A DNA stretch of 64,000 nt from Pholis gunnellus. Taxonomy: Eukaryota; Chordata; Actinopteri; Perciformes; Pholidae. The notes below the pieces were generated by a model that had not been told where the DNA came from, made no database searches, and saw nothing but the letters and a program-made list of their open reading frames with translations. Every line of letters starts with the position of its first letter. The stretch's first letter is position 1. The position numbers and the translations under genes are program-made. This document shows, one piece after another, positions 29,589 to 39,660 of the stretch. The DNA is taken from the NCBI GenBank assembly GCA_910591455.2, contig OU342816.1:20841702-20905701 (forward strand). Direction: 5' to 3'.

Positions 29589-29596
29589 AGCCGACT

Positions 29597-30311
29597 AAAA
29601 CATTTTGCACATACAAAAACAAAACCCCCTTATTTACAGCAAAGCTCAGGCAGCTTCGTCAGGTCAGGGTGGAGGCCTTCAGAAGTGCAGACTCCGGTAC
29701 AAGCAGGCCAAGAGCAACCTAACAAAGGAGACCAGTGTTGCAAAGAGGTGCCAAACTGAAAATATGAAAAACAAGACTTCAGCCAACGTTGAGCAAGTCC
29801 TCTGGTGTGGTGAGGATGACCTGGACCTGAACGCTCTAACTGTGGAGATGACAGTGGACTTCAGGTGGAGCCCTCCATATACTGCCCCCCATCACCATCC
29901 TGAACAACACTGTGCCTGTGGAAGCCTTAACGTTTCTGAGATCCATCATCTCCCAGGACCTAAAGTGGACATCCAACATTGACACAATCATCAAAGAGGC
30001 CCAGCAGAGGATGTACTTCCTGTGTCAGTTCTGACGAAGGACCTGCTGATGATCCACTCTATTATTCCACGTCCATCACTGTGCGGTTTGGATCGGCTAT
30101 CAAACAGGACAGGAACACACTACAACGGACAGTCAGGCCCTCCATCCAGAGCATATGGACCTCCAGACTCAGGAACCATCACTGCAAACGCTTCACACCC
30201 TGGATATCTGCTTCAGCTTCCTCCCTCTCGGCGATCCAGAACACTGTACGCCAAAACTACAGAAACAACAATAGTTTCTTCCTGCAGGCCGTCGCACTGA
30301 TGGACAGTTAA
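29597..30311 (+). pseudogene. LINE ORF2 fragment: linker end and RT thumb/C-terminus
   Basis: After the insertion the linker continues to about 29760. The sequence then joins, with the RT catalytic core missing, to a region whose frames show LDLNALTVEMTVDF, LRSIISQDLKWTSN and AQQRMYFLCQF (29820-30033). Near 30150-30305 comes FTPWISASASSLSAIQNTVR followed by NSFFLQAVALMDS, which matches the family's C-terminal 'LPSGRRYR..R.NSFFPQAV.LMN' pattern in a drifted form. At least three frame changes are needed to follow it. Confidence 0.8.
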
Positions 30312-30455
30312 ACTACACTATATATTTACGCTATTTTATCATTTAAATATTCAAAGTTGCTTGTAACATGCACGTATAAGTGTTACAAATATACAGTATA
30401 TCATTTAACATAGAATGTGAACTCACACCTGGAAAAATAAAGCTAATTCTGACTG

Positions 30456-31859
30456 TGATGTCAAGTGTATTTTGTGGGCTTTTACAAGTGTCATAAATTG
30501 TCAAAGTCAAAGTAAAGAGCAAATTAAGGTCTGTCCTGTATGTTTGGCATGTATAATGTATTGTTCTACTTCACACAGGCCTTACCCTTTAACAGGGCTG
30601 TACAGGCTCGACCACTCACTGTAATTTGTATTAACATTCTCAACCAATTAGGTTGACACTTTTCAATTCGCTGGCCTTCACCCTGTGTCCAGCATGTTCT
30701 TGTGGAGGTGGTTGCTGTTGCAGGACTTGGAATAGAGGACGATGGGTGGGGAGTTGAGGGTATGACTGAATTTGAATATCATAGCCAGCCTTGGCAGATA
30801 TTAAGGATGAATTATGTCATTACCTAGAGGCAGAGTGGCGAATGGGGCTGTTTACCCACTTCAATACATAACATAATTAAAGTATGTGTTAAGTTTACAA
30901 CAAATCTTAAACTCGTATGTATAATTAAAAAAAAAGAAAAAATACAGCCATCTCTGTAGAAAGAGAAAAAAAAATACTTGTTTTAAACTTGAAAATAAAA
31001 TCGAATAAATTACCCAAACATTGTCCACATTAACAATAAAAGAAGCTTTTGTTAATATGTTCAGAACGAGTATTTGGAGCACAGGACATATGAAAACAAA
31101 ATGCAAAAGAGCCAGGAAGGTTTATCCTTGAATGGTTACTTTTTCACTGCATGTCAGTTCTCATGGTGCTGCTAGGACTGTCCTTTGCTTTAGATTGATG
31201 AGCATCAGGGTCACTGTCTTGGGACTTTATTCGTGCTTCGATGAATCTGTGGATTGTTATATTCAATTGAGCAAAACCAATTGAAATGTGGCTTGTTTTC
31301 TACCTAGCCTCCACTGTTGATGTCAGCACATAACTGAGCTGTTGCAATGTTATCATTGTTGGGGTCTGACTCTGACCTCATGGCTGACTAAGGCTGACTA
31401 AGAGCAGTCTTCTGTGATAACTCAAATTCAACCTTCACTGTTCGCTCTGAGTGTAGAACAGGACTTTGACTGTGGACATTCTGAGTGAACACTAATTTTG
31501 AGACTCAATTTATAGTTTGGTTATCGGTCCCTATTCGCAGGGTGGTGCCCCGTTATTGTTAGTAATTGATAATTAACCCATTGATGTTAATAACTCCATT
31601 GATGTTGATAGTTGAGTTTCATATTTGATGATAACCAAACACGCTCCTTATCGTTCCCAACATCATTGTGGACAGAGAGGACAGAGTGGAGGAATCCTCC
31701 ACTGCTTGAATTTCCTTGAAGGTCCTCCTCTATGGATGCCTGTGAGTAAACCTGTCTCCTACAAAATGTGTTGTTATACAACTTATCTGCATTCTCAATA
31801 ACATTTGGAGGAAATCATATTTTCTCCCTGATTATGGTCGCAGTTTTAAACACGTGGTT
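30456..31859. other. Unassigned intronic DNA
   Basis: No recognisable gene or family. Low-complexity A-rich sequence lies at 30925-30975. Confidence 0.4.
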
Positions 31860-32015
31860 ATTGTTTTAAATTTAAACAAAATAAAACAAAAAGGCAACAA
31901 CACTACTTGGTTATGTTTAGTACATCATCATGGTTTGGTTTATTCAAGTTACGGACGTAAAGTTAAATAAGGACACTAACAGCAGTCTCTTGGGTGTCCT
32001 GTGTTTGTTTGACCC
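31860..32015 (+). repeat. Dispersed repeat, copy 2 of the 27860 family
   Basis: It shares ordered blocks with 27860-28045, ending in GTCCTGTGTTTGTTTGACCC. A third, inverted relative is suggested at 54290-54385 by CCTCAACCTAACCAAATAGT, then TTTGTTG. Confidence 0.45.
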
Positions 32016-32930
32016 AATAATCCAACCTAACCTCCTCCAAACGCAAGCTTCAGCGGATTTATTAGAAATCTATAATTGTAATATATGAAAAACCCACGCA
32101 ACCTTGGAGAAAATACATTACCCTTGATATGTAGTTGACAATGCAGTTTCGTTGTATGTTCACGTAATCTTCAGGAGACTGGGCCGCTACAGTATTATTA
32201 TTGTAATTATTATTACAGTAGTATGTTTATATCTGACTGCTGGAATGAGCAAGCCGTAATAGCATGAGAGGGTCTGCAGAAGAGGTTAAAGTTGATGCAC
32301 ATGAGGGTTTGGAGTTGCATAGCTAGAGAGGCATTGGAATGGTTGCAAAGAAGAGCTCAGATGTCAGAAGAAGTTTACTGGAAATTCCTGCATGCAACAA
32401 GTTGTCAAGATACTAATATAAGAAGAAAAGGGTATTTGCTTGAAAAAGTCCTTCCACCCTTCTTGCAAACCATGTCATGTTACTCTTCATTGGCTATTTG
32501 CATCTGCTCAACATGTTTTGACACAAGTACAGAGACACAACATCTTAGGGGGAATTAGGTCTACTTTCATGAGCTGACTCTGAGGCCAAGTAGATACGGC
32601 AGGTCATGTAAAAGCAAAGGTATATCATCCTGTGTGTCATCGGTTAGCCTCACAAGCTAATCAGCTGTAACTAGCAAGGGAACTGAGAAGAAGGGGCTAT
32701 TGTATAAATACTGTTACTACTTCAAAATATGTTGATCAAAAGCAGAAAGGCCCCCGAAATATTAAACCAAATACAACTAGAAAGGTGCATTCAGTAGAGT
32801 GCAGATATCTGCCAAGTGTCTGCAGCGACCACTGTTGTTTTGTGTGATTAAAGGGATACAACCTACAATCAGCACGTCCCCCATCTAGACACTAATGGGC
32901 CAAAAGGCGTTGTAAAACACACTTCGGTAA
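32016..32930. other. Unassigned intronic DNA
   Basis: No gene is recognised. An 88-codon plus frame at 32292-32558 lacks domain features. GGTAACACTTTATAATAACT (32927-32946), just before the gypsy element, is a word common at the ends of fish MITEs. Confidence 0.35.
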
Positions 32931-33136
32931 CACTTTATAATAACTACACAATAGCCATGTTGTGTCAGGATCCCTGTCTGACCCGTTGTGTGTTACCTCT
33001 GATCTCCTCTCCTCATGTCCCATGTTTGTTATTGTGTGCCATGTGCTCTGTGATATAACACTCTGCTGGAGGAACACCAGCAGATGCTACAAGAAATGAG
33101 AAAATCCCAGATCCATCACATCTGAGGTTTCCCAGA

Positions 33137-33400
33137 TTGGCTGCATTGTGCAGGTCTCCACCAGTTCCAGCACCTGTGCTATCCTCTCCAGTCCTCGCCC
33201 CGCCGGTCCGGGAATCCCCTGTGCCATCTCCGGATCCCTATTACGGAACACTGGGGAAGTGCCGTGGCTTTCTGTTTCTATGCCGACAGGTATTTGACCA
33301 TCAGCCTCAGACTTTTGCCTTGGACAGATCCAAGGTTTCCTACGTGGTCGGATTACTGCGGGGAAGGGCTTTGGACTGGGCCACGAGTACATTGATTACT
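33137..33400 (+). pseudogene. Gypsy gag fragment (capsid region), out of order
   Basis: The plus frame at 33137-33460 reads PVPSPDPYYGTLGKCRGFLF then LCRQVFDHQPQTFALDRSKV and VVGLLRGRALDWATS. This is the capsid-like core of sushi-type gag (pattern P..Y.G....C..FL..C...F, then K...V..LL.GRA..WA). In an intact element this follows the gag N-terminus, but here it precedes it by about 200 bp. The frame stops at the junction with LTR-type sequence near 33400. Confidence 0.75.
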
Positions 33401-33602
33401 GATCTCCTGTTGCCAACCATGCCTGTCCCTGTTCTGCCCGCCTTGCCTGACTCCCGGTAAACCCACCAGCCTTCTGATCCTGACAGTGTTTTACTCTGCC
33501 TGCTGTGCCTGGAAGTTTGAAATAAAGAGCCAAACTTCCCTGGAATCTTGTGTGTTGCATTTGGGTCCATATACTACCGGTTACAGTACAATCTGGCCAG
33601 TC

Positions 33603-33790
33603 ATGGACCCAGCACGCACCCCTACACCAGTGAGCCGTTTTGAGAGGATTGAGGGGGCCCTCCAGCAGCATGAGGTGCTGATGACCGACCTCGCCGCTGA
33701 GACACGTCAGTCGGCAGCTACCCAGGAGCAGGCTATGGCAGCGTTAGCCGCGCAGGTCCAACAACTGACAGCTGTCCTGGCCCAGCGGAT
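33603..33790 (+). pseudogene. Gypsy gag N-terminus
   Basis: ATG at 33603 follows the LTR end at 33585 by 17 bases, leaving room only for a primer-binding site (GTACAATCTGGCCAGTC). The frame reads MDPARTPTPVSRFERIEGAL then an alanine/glutamine-rich helix (AALAAQVQQLTAVLAQ). It then joins directly, with a frame change near 33785, to the zinc knuckle, so the capsid core is deleted here. Confidence 0.75.
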
Positions 33791-33793
33791 CTT

Positions 33794-34606
33794 TGCCTGT
33801 ACTGTGGCCAGGCTGGTCACTTTATATCCCGGTGCCCAGCAAAAGGGCACGGCTCGCCAGTAGTAGGGGAGGTACTGGTGAGCCGAACCGCAAGACTCTC
33901 CTCCATCCAAAGACCCCTTTGTCACGCTCAGCTTCTGCTCGCGGACGGATCCCAGACCCTCACTACGTTCATTGATTCTGGTGCTGACGACAACATCATC
34001 GATGAGGATCTAGCCCTTCAGCTGGGCATTGACCGGGTTTCCCTGCCACGCCCTGTTCCTGCCAGCGCCCTGGATGGCCACCTACTGGGGACAGTGACTC
34101 ACCAGACTATGCCCGTCCGCCTGCTCCTGGCTGGTAACCACCATGAGACCATCCGGTTTCTTATCCTGCGGTCACCCCAGCACCCGTTAATCCTGGGATA
34201 CCCCTGGCTCCGCCGCCATAACCCCCACATAGACTGGTCCACAGGAGCCATCCTGGGGTGGAGTCCATCCTGCCACCTGATTTGCCTAAAGCAAGGCGCC
34301 GCATCCCAGCAGTCGGCCTGTTCCAGCACTGCTTCAGACCTGTCAGGGGTGCCTACTGAATACCATGACCATCGGGAGGTATTCAGTAAGGTCAAGGCCT
34401 TATCTCTGCCCCCACATCGCCCCTACGATTGCGCCATTGACCTGCAACCAGGCACCACGCCACCCAGGGGACGCCTGTATTCTTTATCTGCACCTGAAAG
34501 AGAGGCCATGGAGGAGTACATTAATTCCTCTCTAGCTGCTGGGATCATCCGTCCCTCTTCTTCACCTGCTGGTGCGGGGTTCTTCTTCGTGGGGAAGAAG
34601 GACTAG
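33794..34606 (+). pseudogene. Gypsy gag-pol: zinc knuckle, aspartic protease and start of reverse transcriptase
   Basis: In one frame, 33794-33835 encodes CLYCGQAGHFISRC, a canonical CX2CX4HX4C nucleic-acid-binding knuckle. The protease follows, with active-site DSGA at 33974-33985 (FIDSGADDNIIDEDLALQLG) and the late ILGYPWLRRHNPHIDW motif near 34192-34240. The RT then begins (YDCAIDLQPG, REAMEEYINSSLAAGIIRPS). The frame ends in TAG at 34604-34606, directly after FFFVGKKD, where family members read on. Gag and pol share one frame, as is usual for this group. The nonsense codon alone would stop pol. Confidence 0.88.
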
Positions 34607-34802
34607 TCACTGAGGCCTTGCATTGACTACAGGGGTCTCAACGATATTACCATTAAGAACCGCTACCCACTTCCACTCATCTCTTCTGCCTTTGAGCTGC
34701 TGCGGGGGGCTACCATCTTCACCAAACTAGACCTGTGTAACGCCTATCACTTGGTCCGGATCCAAGAGGGTGATGAGTGGAAGACGTCCTTCAACGCCTC
34801 CT
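34607..34802 (+). pseudogene. Gypsy reverse transcriptase, palm start (after the nonsense codon)
   Basis: Continuing the frame past the TAG gives SLRPCIDYRGLNDITIKNRY, PLPLISS and TKLDLCNAYHLVRI. The LD.. segment carries the first catalytic aspartate of the RT. It ends at DEWKTSFNAS followed by a stop, at the edge of an internal deletion. Confidence 0.85.
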
Positions 34803-35190
34803 GAGGAATTCTCTGTTTGTTAAGGCAGAGAAGTGTGAATTCCACGCCTCATCTGTCTCCTTCCTGGGGTACATCGTGGGACAGGGGACCGTGCAGATGG
34901 ATCCTGCCAAGGTGTCAGCTGTTACATCCTGGCCCATCCCTGACTCACGTAAACAGCTGCAACGATTCCTGGGGTTCGCTAACTTTTATCGGAGGTTCAT
35001 CCGCGGCTATAGCACAGTTGCTGCTCCACTTACGGCCCTTACCTCTTCCAAGATCCGATTCCAGTGGTCACCATCGGCTGAGGAGGCCTTCCGGAACCTT
35101 AAGGCCCGATTTACTTCGGCCCCTATCCTCCAAGTCCCTGACCCAGAGAGACAGTTCATTGTGGAGGTAGATGCCTCCGATGTTGGGGTT
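34797..35190 (+). pseudogene. Gypsy reverse transcriptase thumb and start of RNase H
   Basis: In a different frame, RLLRNSLFVKAEKCEFHASS, SFLGYIVGQG, RFLGFANFYRRFIRGYS and APLTALT are the standard post-catalytic RT and connection motifs. They are followed by the RNase H opening (RQFIVEVDASDVG). The stretch holding the YLDD catalytic box (about 60-70 residues) that should separate this from the preceding piece is deleted. Element similarity ends abruptly at about 35188, in the DASD region. Confidence 0.87.
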
Positions 35191-38100
35191 TTTACTGTGA
35201 CTTTCATAAAATAATAGTAATTGCCTGTTTTTTTTCCCACATTTGACATTAATTATATATCTAATAATGTGTTGAGAAGAAATAAATGAACATTTAGCTG
35301 TGGTGGTCGTCTCCTACAGTAGTGTCTTCTTCAATCCTTCTATGTTAAATGAGTTGGTAGGATGTGATTTCACAAATTGAACATTTTGTGACGTTGCAGA
35401 TTATGTTCATTAGCACAGCATCACGTGGCTCTGTGAGGCTATACTTACACAATGTGCTGCTTTCAGTTGAAGGCTAATGTTAGAATGCTAACAGGTTTAT
35501 TTCTACCATGTTAACCATCTTAGTTCAGCTTGTTAGCAAAGTACAGCTGAGTCTGATGGGAATCTCAATAGTTTTGTAGGATGTTGTTCATAGTGTAGAC
35601 ACATTGAAATGTTGACCTGATGATGGTGCGATTGAAATGTTAGGGGATAATGTTATTGCAACATCATTCTGGCTGCATTATGCTGTCATTTCTATGATTA
35701 TTACACTATTTTGCTATGCAAACATAATGTCTAAGATACATGATTGAAAGAAGAGCATGTATCCCCATGACATAACAGATCATGGTTGTCACATAACAGT
35801 GTTGTTTCTGTTCCCTCAGTCACAGCAACTCTAAAGGACAGCACATTACAACCATTTGTCAAAGTCGGTAGAGAAGGAAAGGCACAAAGGGACATCTGAG
35901 AGAGAGTACATTCACAACCTATCCACTTTAATGAGTCTTAATGGGTCGAAGGGATCCATATCGCATTGTCCCCAGAATAAACTGTTTTCCCCCAACCATA
36001 TATCTTATAATCCTTCTAGTGGCCAGCAGCCAGAGATTCAGTGGACACTGCTGAATAATTGATATAGTACCCACTGAGTTGAAATGGGGACGGAGTCTCT
36101 CAGTGCACAAAATAAAGGTGAGACTTAAACTGACATTAAGTAAACGACCACAGAGCTCTTACTTGTGTCACCATCTGTATTGGAGGATTTATTGGCATCT
36201 ATTCTGTAGAGGCTTCAGAGACTCCCTTCATTAAACAGTGCAGACACAAGATTGATATTAAATGGTGACGGGGAATCTGACAATAACTCAGTTTAGGTTG
36301 TGTTAACAAACCTCAGGCTCAAATTACGCTGTGCAATTGTTTCAGGATTTCCATATTTCTTACATGTTTGCCATTTTTCTCCTGTCACTTGTCATTCTCG
36401 TGGTAAAAGGTGAGGCGTGTGTCTGCATCATCAACTGCTGCAGTGCATTTGCTTGTGTTCCCGACACCATGCCGGTGTGAACATTTTAAGTGATATGCTA
36501 TGGAAAAACAACTATCCCATTGGGAAGGCAGTTCCATTGCAGATTTGAGACTTCCTAGAAATGCGGTTTTACTCAGGGAGAAGACTGCTCTCTTTACTGC
36601 TGTACTACTAACAGACACAAACACTATCCTCTGAGGGAACAGTCCATTATCGCTGGTGACAAATATCAAAAGCAAACGGCGAGGAGCAAGTCAGGAAAAT
36701 GCCACTCTGCAGGAAGAAAAACATTTAGGACTCTGACTGCCAGCAAGAATTTCTTCGGCTGACCAAACATCTCCCCACAAAGTCATTCTATTCATTAGTG
36801 CAACTCAGACAAATGTCAGGGAAAATAACCCATTATCTTCCCTGCTGACAATAACACATACACACAAACATAAACACATCATACCGGGCTCCCAGGATGC
36901 CTGTGTATTACTTGATGATTTGTGATTCTATTGCTTCATGTGCCACCATTCGTGCTGCTGTGCATCAGCTCAGGGTTGGTAGTGAGGAGTGACTTCTTTT
37001 CTTTCTGCTACTGGGGCAATTTCAAACCGCATGACAACCTATTGACACATTTCCTATGATTGTCATCTTGTAAAACCTAAATAAAACACTGGCCATGTCT
37101 ATTGTTTGATTTCTTCTTCCTTACTTCTTGACTTTGTGAACAAAATCTGAGCTTGCAGGGGTCCAGCATTAAAAGGGCATTAGGTTATGCAGCTTTTACC
37201 AGCCTTTGTTGGCAGCACATTGATTGCTTGCAGCAGCTTGTATTGGAGAGAAATATTACAATATTTTAGGGGGTAGAATTTGCTTTTAAGTGCTAAACTG
37301 GTGCCAAATTTTATGTATATCAAAAACATAAATTGAACTCGGACCTCAGACGGGTGTTACAAAGTATAAAGTCAGTGTAAATTGCACCATCTGGCTAGTG
37401 AGTCATTAAAGTTGTCCCTTTCCTTTTGAATGTGAATACAACCCCCACTTCAAACAAACGGGTTGTTGGGGGACGATCATGATATTCAGAGTAAATATTG
37501 GGGAACCAATAAACGCTGTGGATGGCTGAGAGCCACTGGGCTGTGAGAAGCAGATTCTGTCGGCTCTAGATTACGGGTGTAGGAGAGGAACAGCTGGGCT
37601 GTAAGCATTCATGTCATGTTGGAGGCTGAACATCTGATCCTATAGAGAAACGGCGCATGACTCACACTGCTGAATGCTTGGTGGGAAGCGCAGAGCTGAC
37701 ACAATTAGAACACAGAACATGCGTGCGCACACACGCAGAGCAGCTTGGCTCTCCTTCAGGCTGCGAGGTGCCAGCACCACAGAACAGACCCAAGCAGCTG
37801 TGGCCTCCAGCCAAATCATGGTTGATTGTAGCCGAGGCCTTGTCAGGCCACAGGTTGAGCAGTTTCAACCCCGGCAATCCACCAAGTTGAGAAGAAAACA
37901 AGGCTTAAGACAACAGATTAAAGTTGGGAATTATTCATCATAAATCCTCTCGTGGCTATGTTAACACAAAAGCTACAGATTCATATCCCGCTGTAGGTAA
38001 ATGGCTGCTCTGCACGTAGGCGAATATTCATGTGAAGCAAGTGTTTGATGTGTGTAATGTGTGGGAACGTCGACATCAGGCTGTGTGCGTAGGAGGGAGG

Positions 38101-38571
38101 GCTCAATCACCTTTACACCCAGGTAATGCTCTTGCAGCTTTGCCCAACACATTTGTTTTGTGAAATGTCTGAATTACATCTGACAGTTTGAAAAGAAATG
38201 ATTTCTGAAAAATCTGCATTACAAGGTAACCGAATTGAGGCAAGGATTGTATTGATATATGACACAATAATAAGAAAATAAGAAAAAATAACATTAGTAT
38301 CAGTCAAAATTCATCCTCACGTTGGTTGTGTCCCATTTAAGCTGCACTTGAATTTCTAGCTCCAAATAGTAACCAAAGATTGTTTTTGTTATGCCCAGTA
38401 ATCCTGTTTCCTGTAACTGCACACAGATATCTCGAGTTTACAACTCGATGTCTTGCTCATCTTTATTTTCTACCCGTATAAACCAACACCTTCTCCATTC
38501 AAAACATTTACATAGACCACAGCGTCAAGAGCAAGACAAATCCAATAGAAATATATAACCTTGTGGCTTAC
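35191..38571. other. Unassigned intronic DNA next to the IgLON exon (3' side)
   Basis: No transposon or second exon is recognised. Frames at 36385-36675 and 37657-37943 lack domain features. The region 37640-37930 is of even composition and could hold conserved non-coding sequence, but this is not testable here. Confidence 0.4.
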
Positions 38572-38697
38572 CTCTTGGTGAATGATGCTTCCATATGATG
38601 TTGGCCTCCGGTCGACCCACCGCCAGGCACATGAGATTGACGTTGCTGCCCTCATTCACTGTGACGTCCTTCGATATTTCAGTGATCCTGGCGGGTA
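38572..38697 (-). CDS. Internal exon of an IgLON-family neural cell adhesion gene (first half of Ig domain 2)
   Basis: Read on the minus strand, the exon follows a pyrimidine tract and acceptor (tttctcccctcag) and ends at a strong donor (AAGAG|gtaagc). It is 126 bp long and phase 1-1, so skipping it would keep frame. It encodes VPARITEISKDVTVNEGSN, then the Ig B-strand cysteine in NLMCLAVGRPE and the C-strand tryptophan in IIWKHHSPR. These are hallmarks of the second C2-type Ig domain of IgLON proteins (LSAMP, OPCML, NTM, NEGR1, IGLON5). IgLONs are GPI-anchored neuronal surface proteins with three Ig domains that bind in homo- and heterotypic pairs. From family knowledge, VPARI plus NVNL.CLAVGRPE is closest to IGLON5, but WKHH and the DVTVNEGS run also recall LSAMP or NTM, so the paralogue is left open. 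The partner cysteine of this domain would lie in the next exon, which is not in the window. Confidence 0.93.
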
Positions 38698-39334
38698 CTG
38701 AGGGGAGAAAGTAAATCATGATTGATGCCTTTAGCCTAATTAATGACACGTGAGCAAAGGGCTCGCTGCTCCACGTGATCAGAACAGCGATCAGGTTAAA
38801 AATAACCCACGGGTTGGGGACTCAATTAGCATGAAATTAGCTGACAAATCTGACAATTCTCTGGCTCGCTGTGGTGTTATACGTGATTGATTTTCTTCAT
38901 CGTGTATCTCTGCCACACTGCTCATTAGACAGGCATCAGACTGATTTGGAGTAAGACATAATTCCATCTCTCTGACTGGACCAACTTGATTTGTGTGTGC
39001 ATAAGTGTGTTTGTCTGGGTTCTTGATTAAGTGTACCCTGTGAGATTGTAGTATCAAATCAAGGGTCAGAAGTGATCCTTCTTCACTGTAATTCAACTTA
39101 AACTGTAAGATCATTAGTGCAACGGATAAGACAGGCCGAGGAAAATTCATGTATCCTCTTCAGTGTAGTTTAGGAGAGTTTGGTTTCAGTGAAAAGCTAA
39201 ATGATTTTGATCCTTGGGGCTGAGACATGGTAGTGGTGTTACAGGAGAACCAACCAGCGCGTAGAGGAAATGAAGGCAACTAGACTACCATCACTTCTGT
39301 CTCTTTCTTTACCATACAGAGTGGTGTAGGATGA
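38698..39334. other. Unassigned intronic DNA next to the IgLON exon (5' side)
   Basis: No repeat or exon is recognised. The 119-codon minus frame at 38791-39150 lacks Ig features and has no matching splice signals. Confidence 0.4.
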
Positions 39335-39660
39335 CATTTTTGTAGTCCAACAGGAAGTTAGCATCGCACTGGTCCCCTCCACAAAAAGCCAATTGGAGTT
39401 TTCCACTGGATCTTGGATTATTGCAAAAAAAAGCTCTGTGGCAAACATTTTCATGATATTTGATAATATTCACAAATAAACACCACTTTTATGATTATTG
39501 AAATGTAAAAACAATGTAAACAAACTACACCACAGTCACATGACTTCACGTCTCCAGCACTAAGCTAAAGGAGGACTAGTGTTCCAGTTAGGACGTTTAG
39601 TCGTCTCATCTAGACACTTGTTAGCAACGTCATTTTTAAAGACATGTAAAAGCTTCTAAA
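39335..39660 (+). repeat. Unclassified interspersed repeat, copy A
   Basis: Blocks CCAACAGGAAGTTAGCATCG, CACTGGTCCCCTCCAC, AAGCTCTGTGGCAAAC, CTAAGCTAAAGGAGGACTAG, TTTAGTCGTCTCATCTAGAC and AAGACATGTAAAAGCTT recur in the same order, but inverted, at 47722-48030. The 60-70% or better similarity in blocks and the shared order show one family. No coding potential or terminal repeats were found. Confidence 0.75.

Larger units (their letters stand above)
28335..30455 (+). mobile_element. LINE retrotransposon (L2/Rex1-like), decayed and split by a hAT insertion
   Basis: The plus strand runs from the endonuclease C-terminus (28340-28430) into the linker (28430-28567, resuming at 29597). It then jumps over most of the RT to thumb-region sequence (29810-30050) and the conserved C-terminal tail, and ends in AATAAAGCTAATTCTGACTG near 30435. 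It is 5' truncated and internally deleted. It belongs to the same broad family as the LINE at 3961-5990 but lies on the opposite strand. The insertion at 28568-29588 happened after the LINE arrived. Confidence 0.85.
32960..35190 (+). mobile_element. Ty3/gypsy LTR retrotransposon, rearranged and 3'-truncated
   Basis: The parts, in order, are: LTR-like start (TGTCAGGATCCCTGTCTGAC, 32963), a gag middle piece (about 33150-33400), the end of an LTR with AATAAA at 33521-33526 and terminal TTACA at 33585, a gag start at 33603, a CCHC zinc knuckle (33794-33835), protease (33878-34250), the reverse transcriptase N-terminal half (34380-34800), the RT C-terminal half (34797-35120) and the start of RNase H. 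RNase H remainder, integrase and 3' LTR are missing. The gag middle lies upstream of the gag start, so the copy is scrambled. Style and motifs resemble the fish sushi-like gypsy group. Confidence 0.87.

Noticed and set aside
33137..33460. Considered as a host gene exon because of its proline-rich start
   Set aside because: The following residues are gypsy gag capsid motifs and the region is bordered by LTR sequence.
38791..39150. 119-codon minus-strand frame just upstream of the IgLON exon, considered as Ig domain 1
   Set aside because: Lacks the Cys/Trp pattern of an Ig domain and has no acceptor/donor pair in the right phase.
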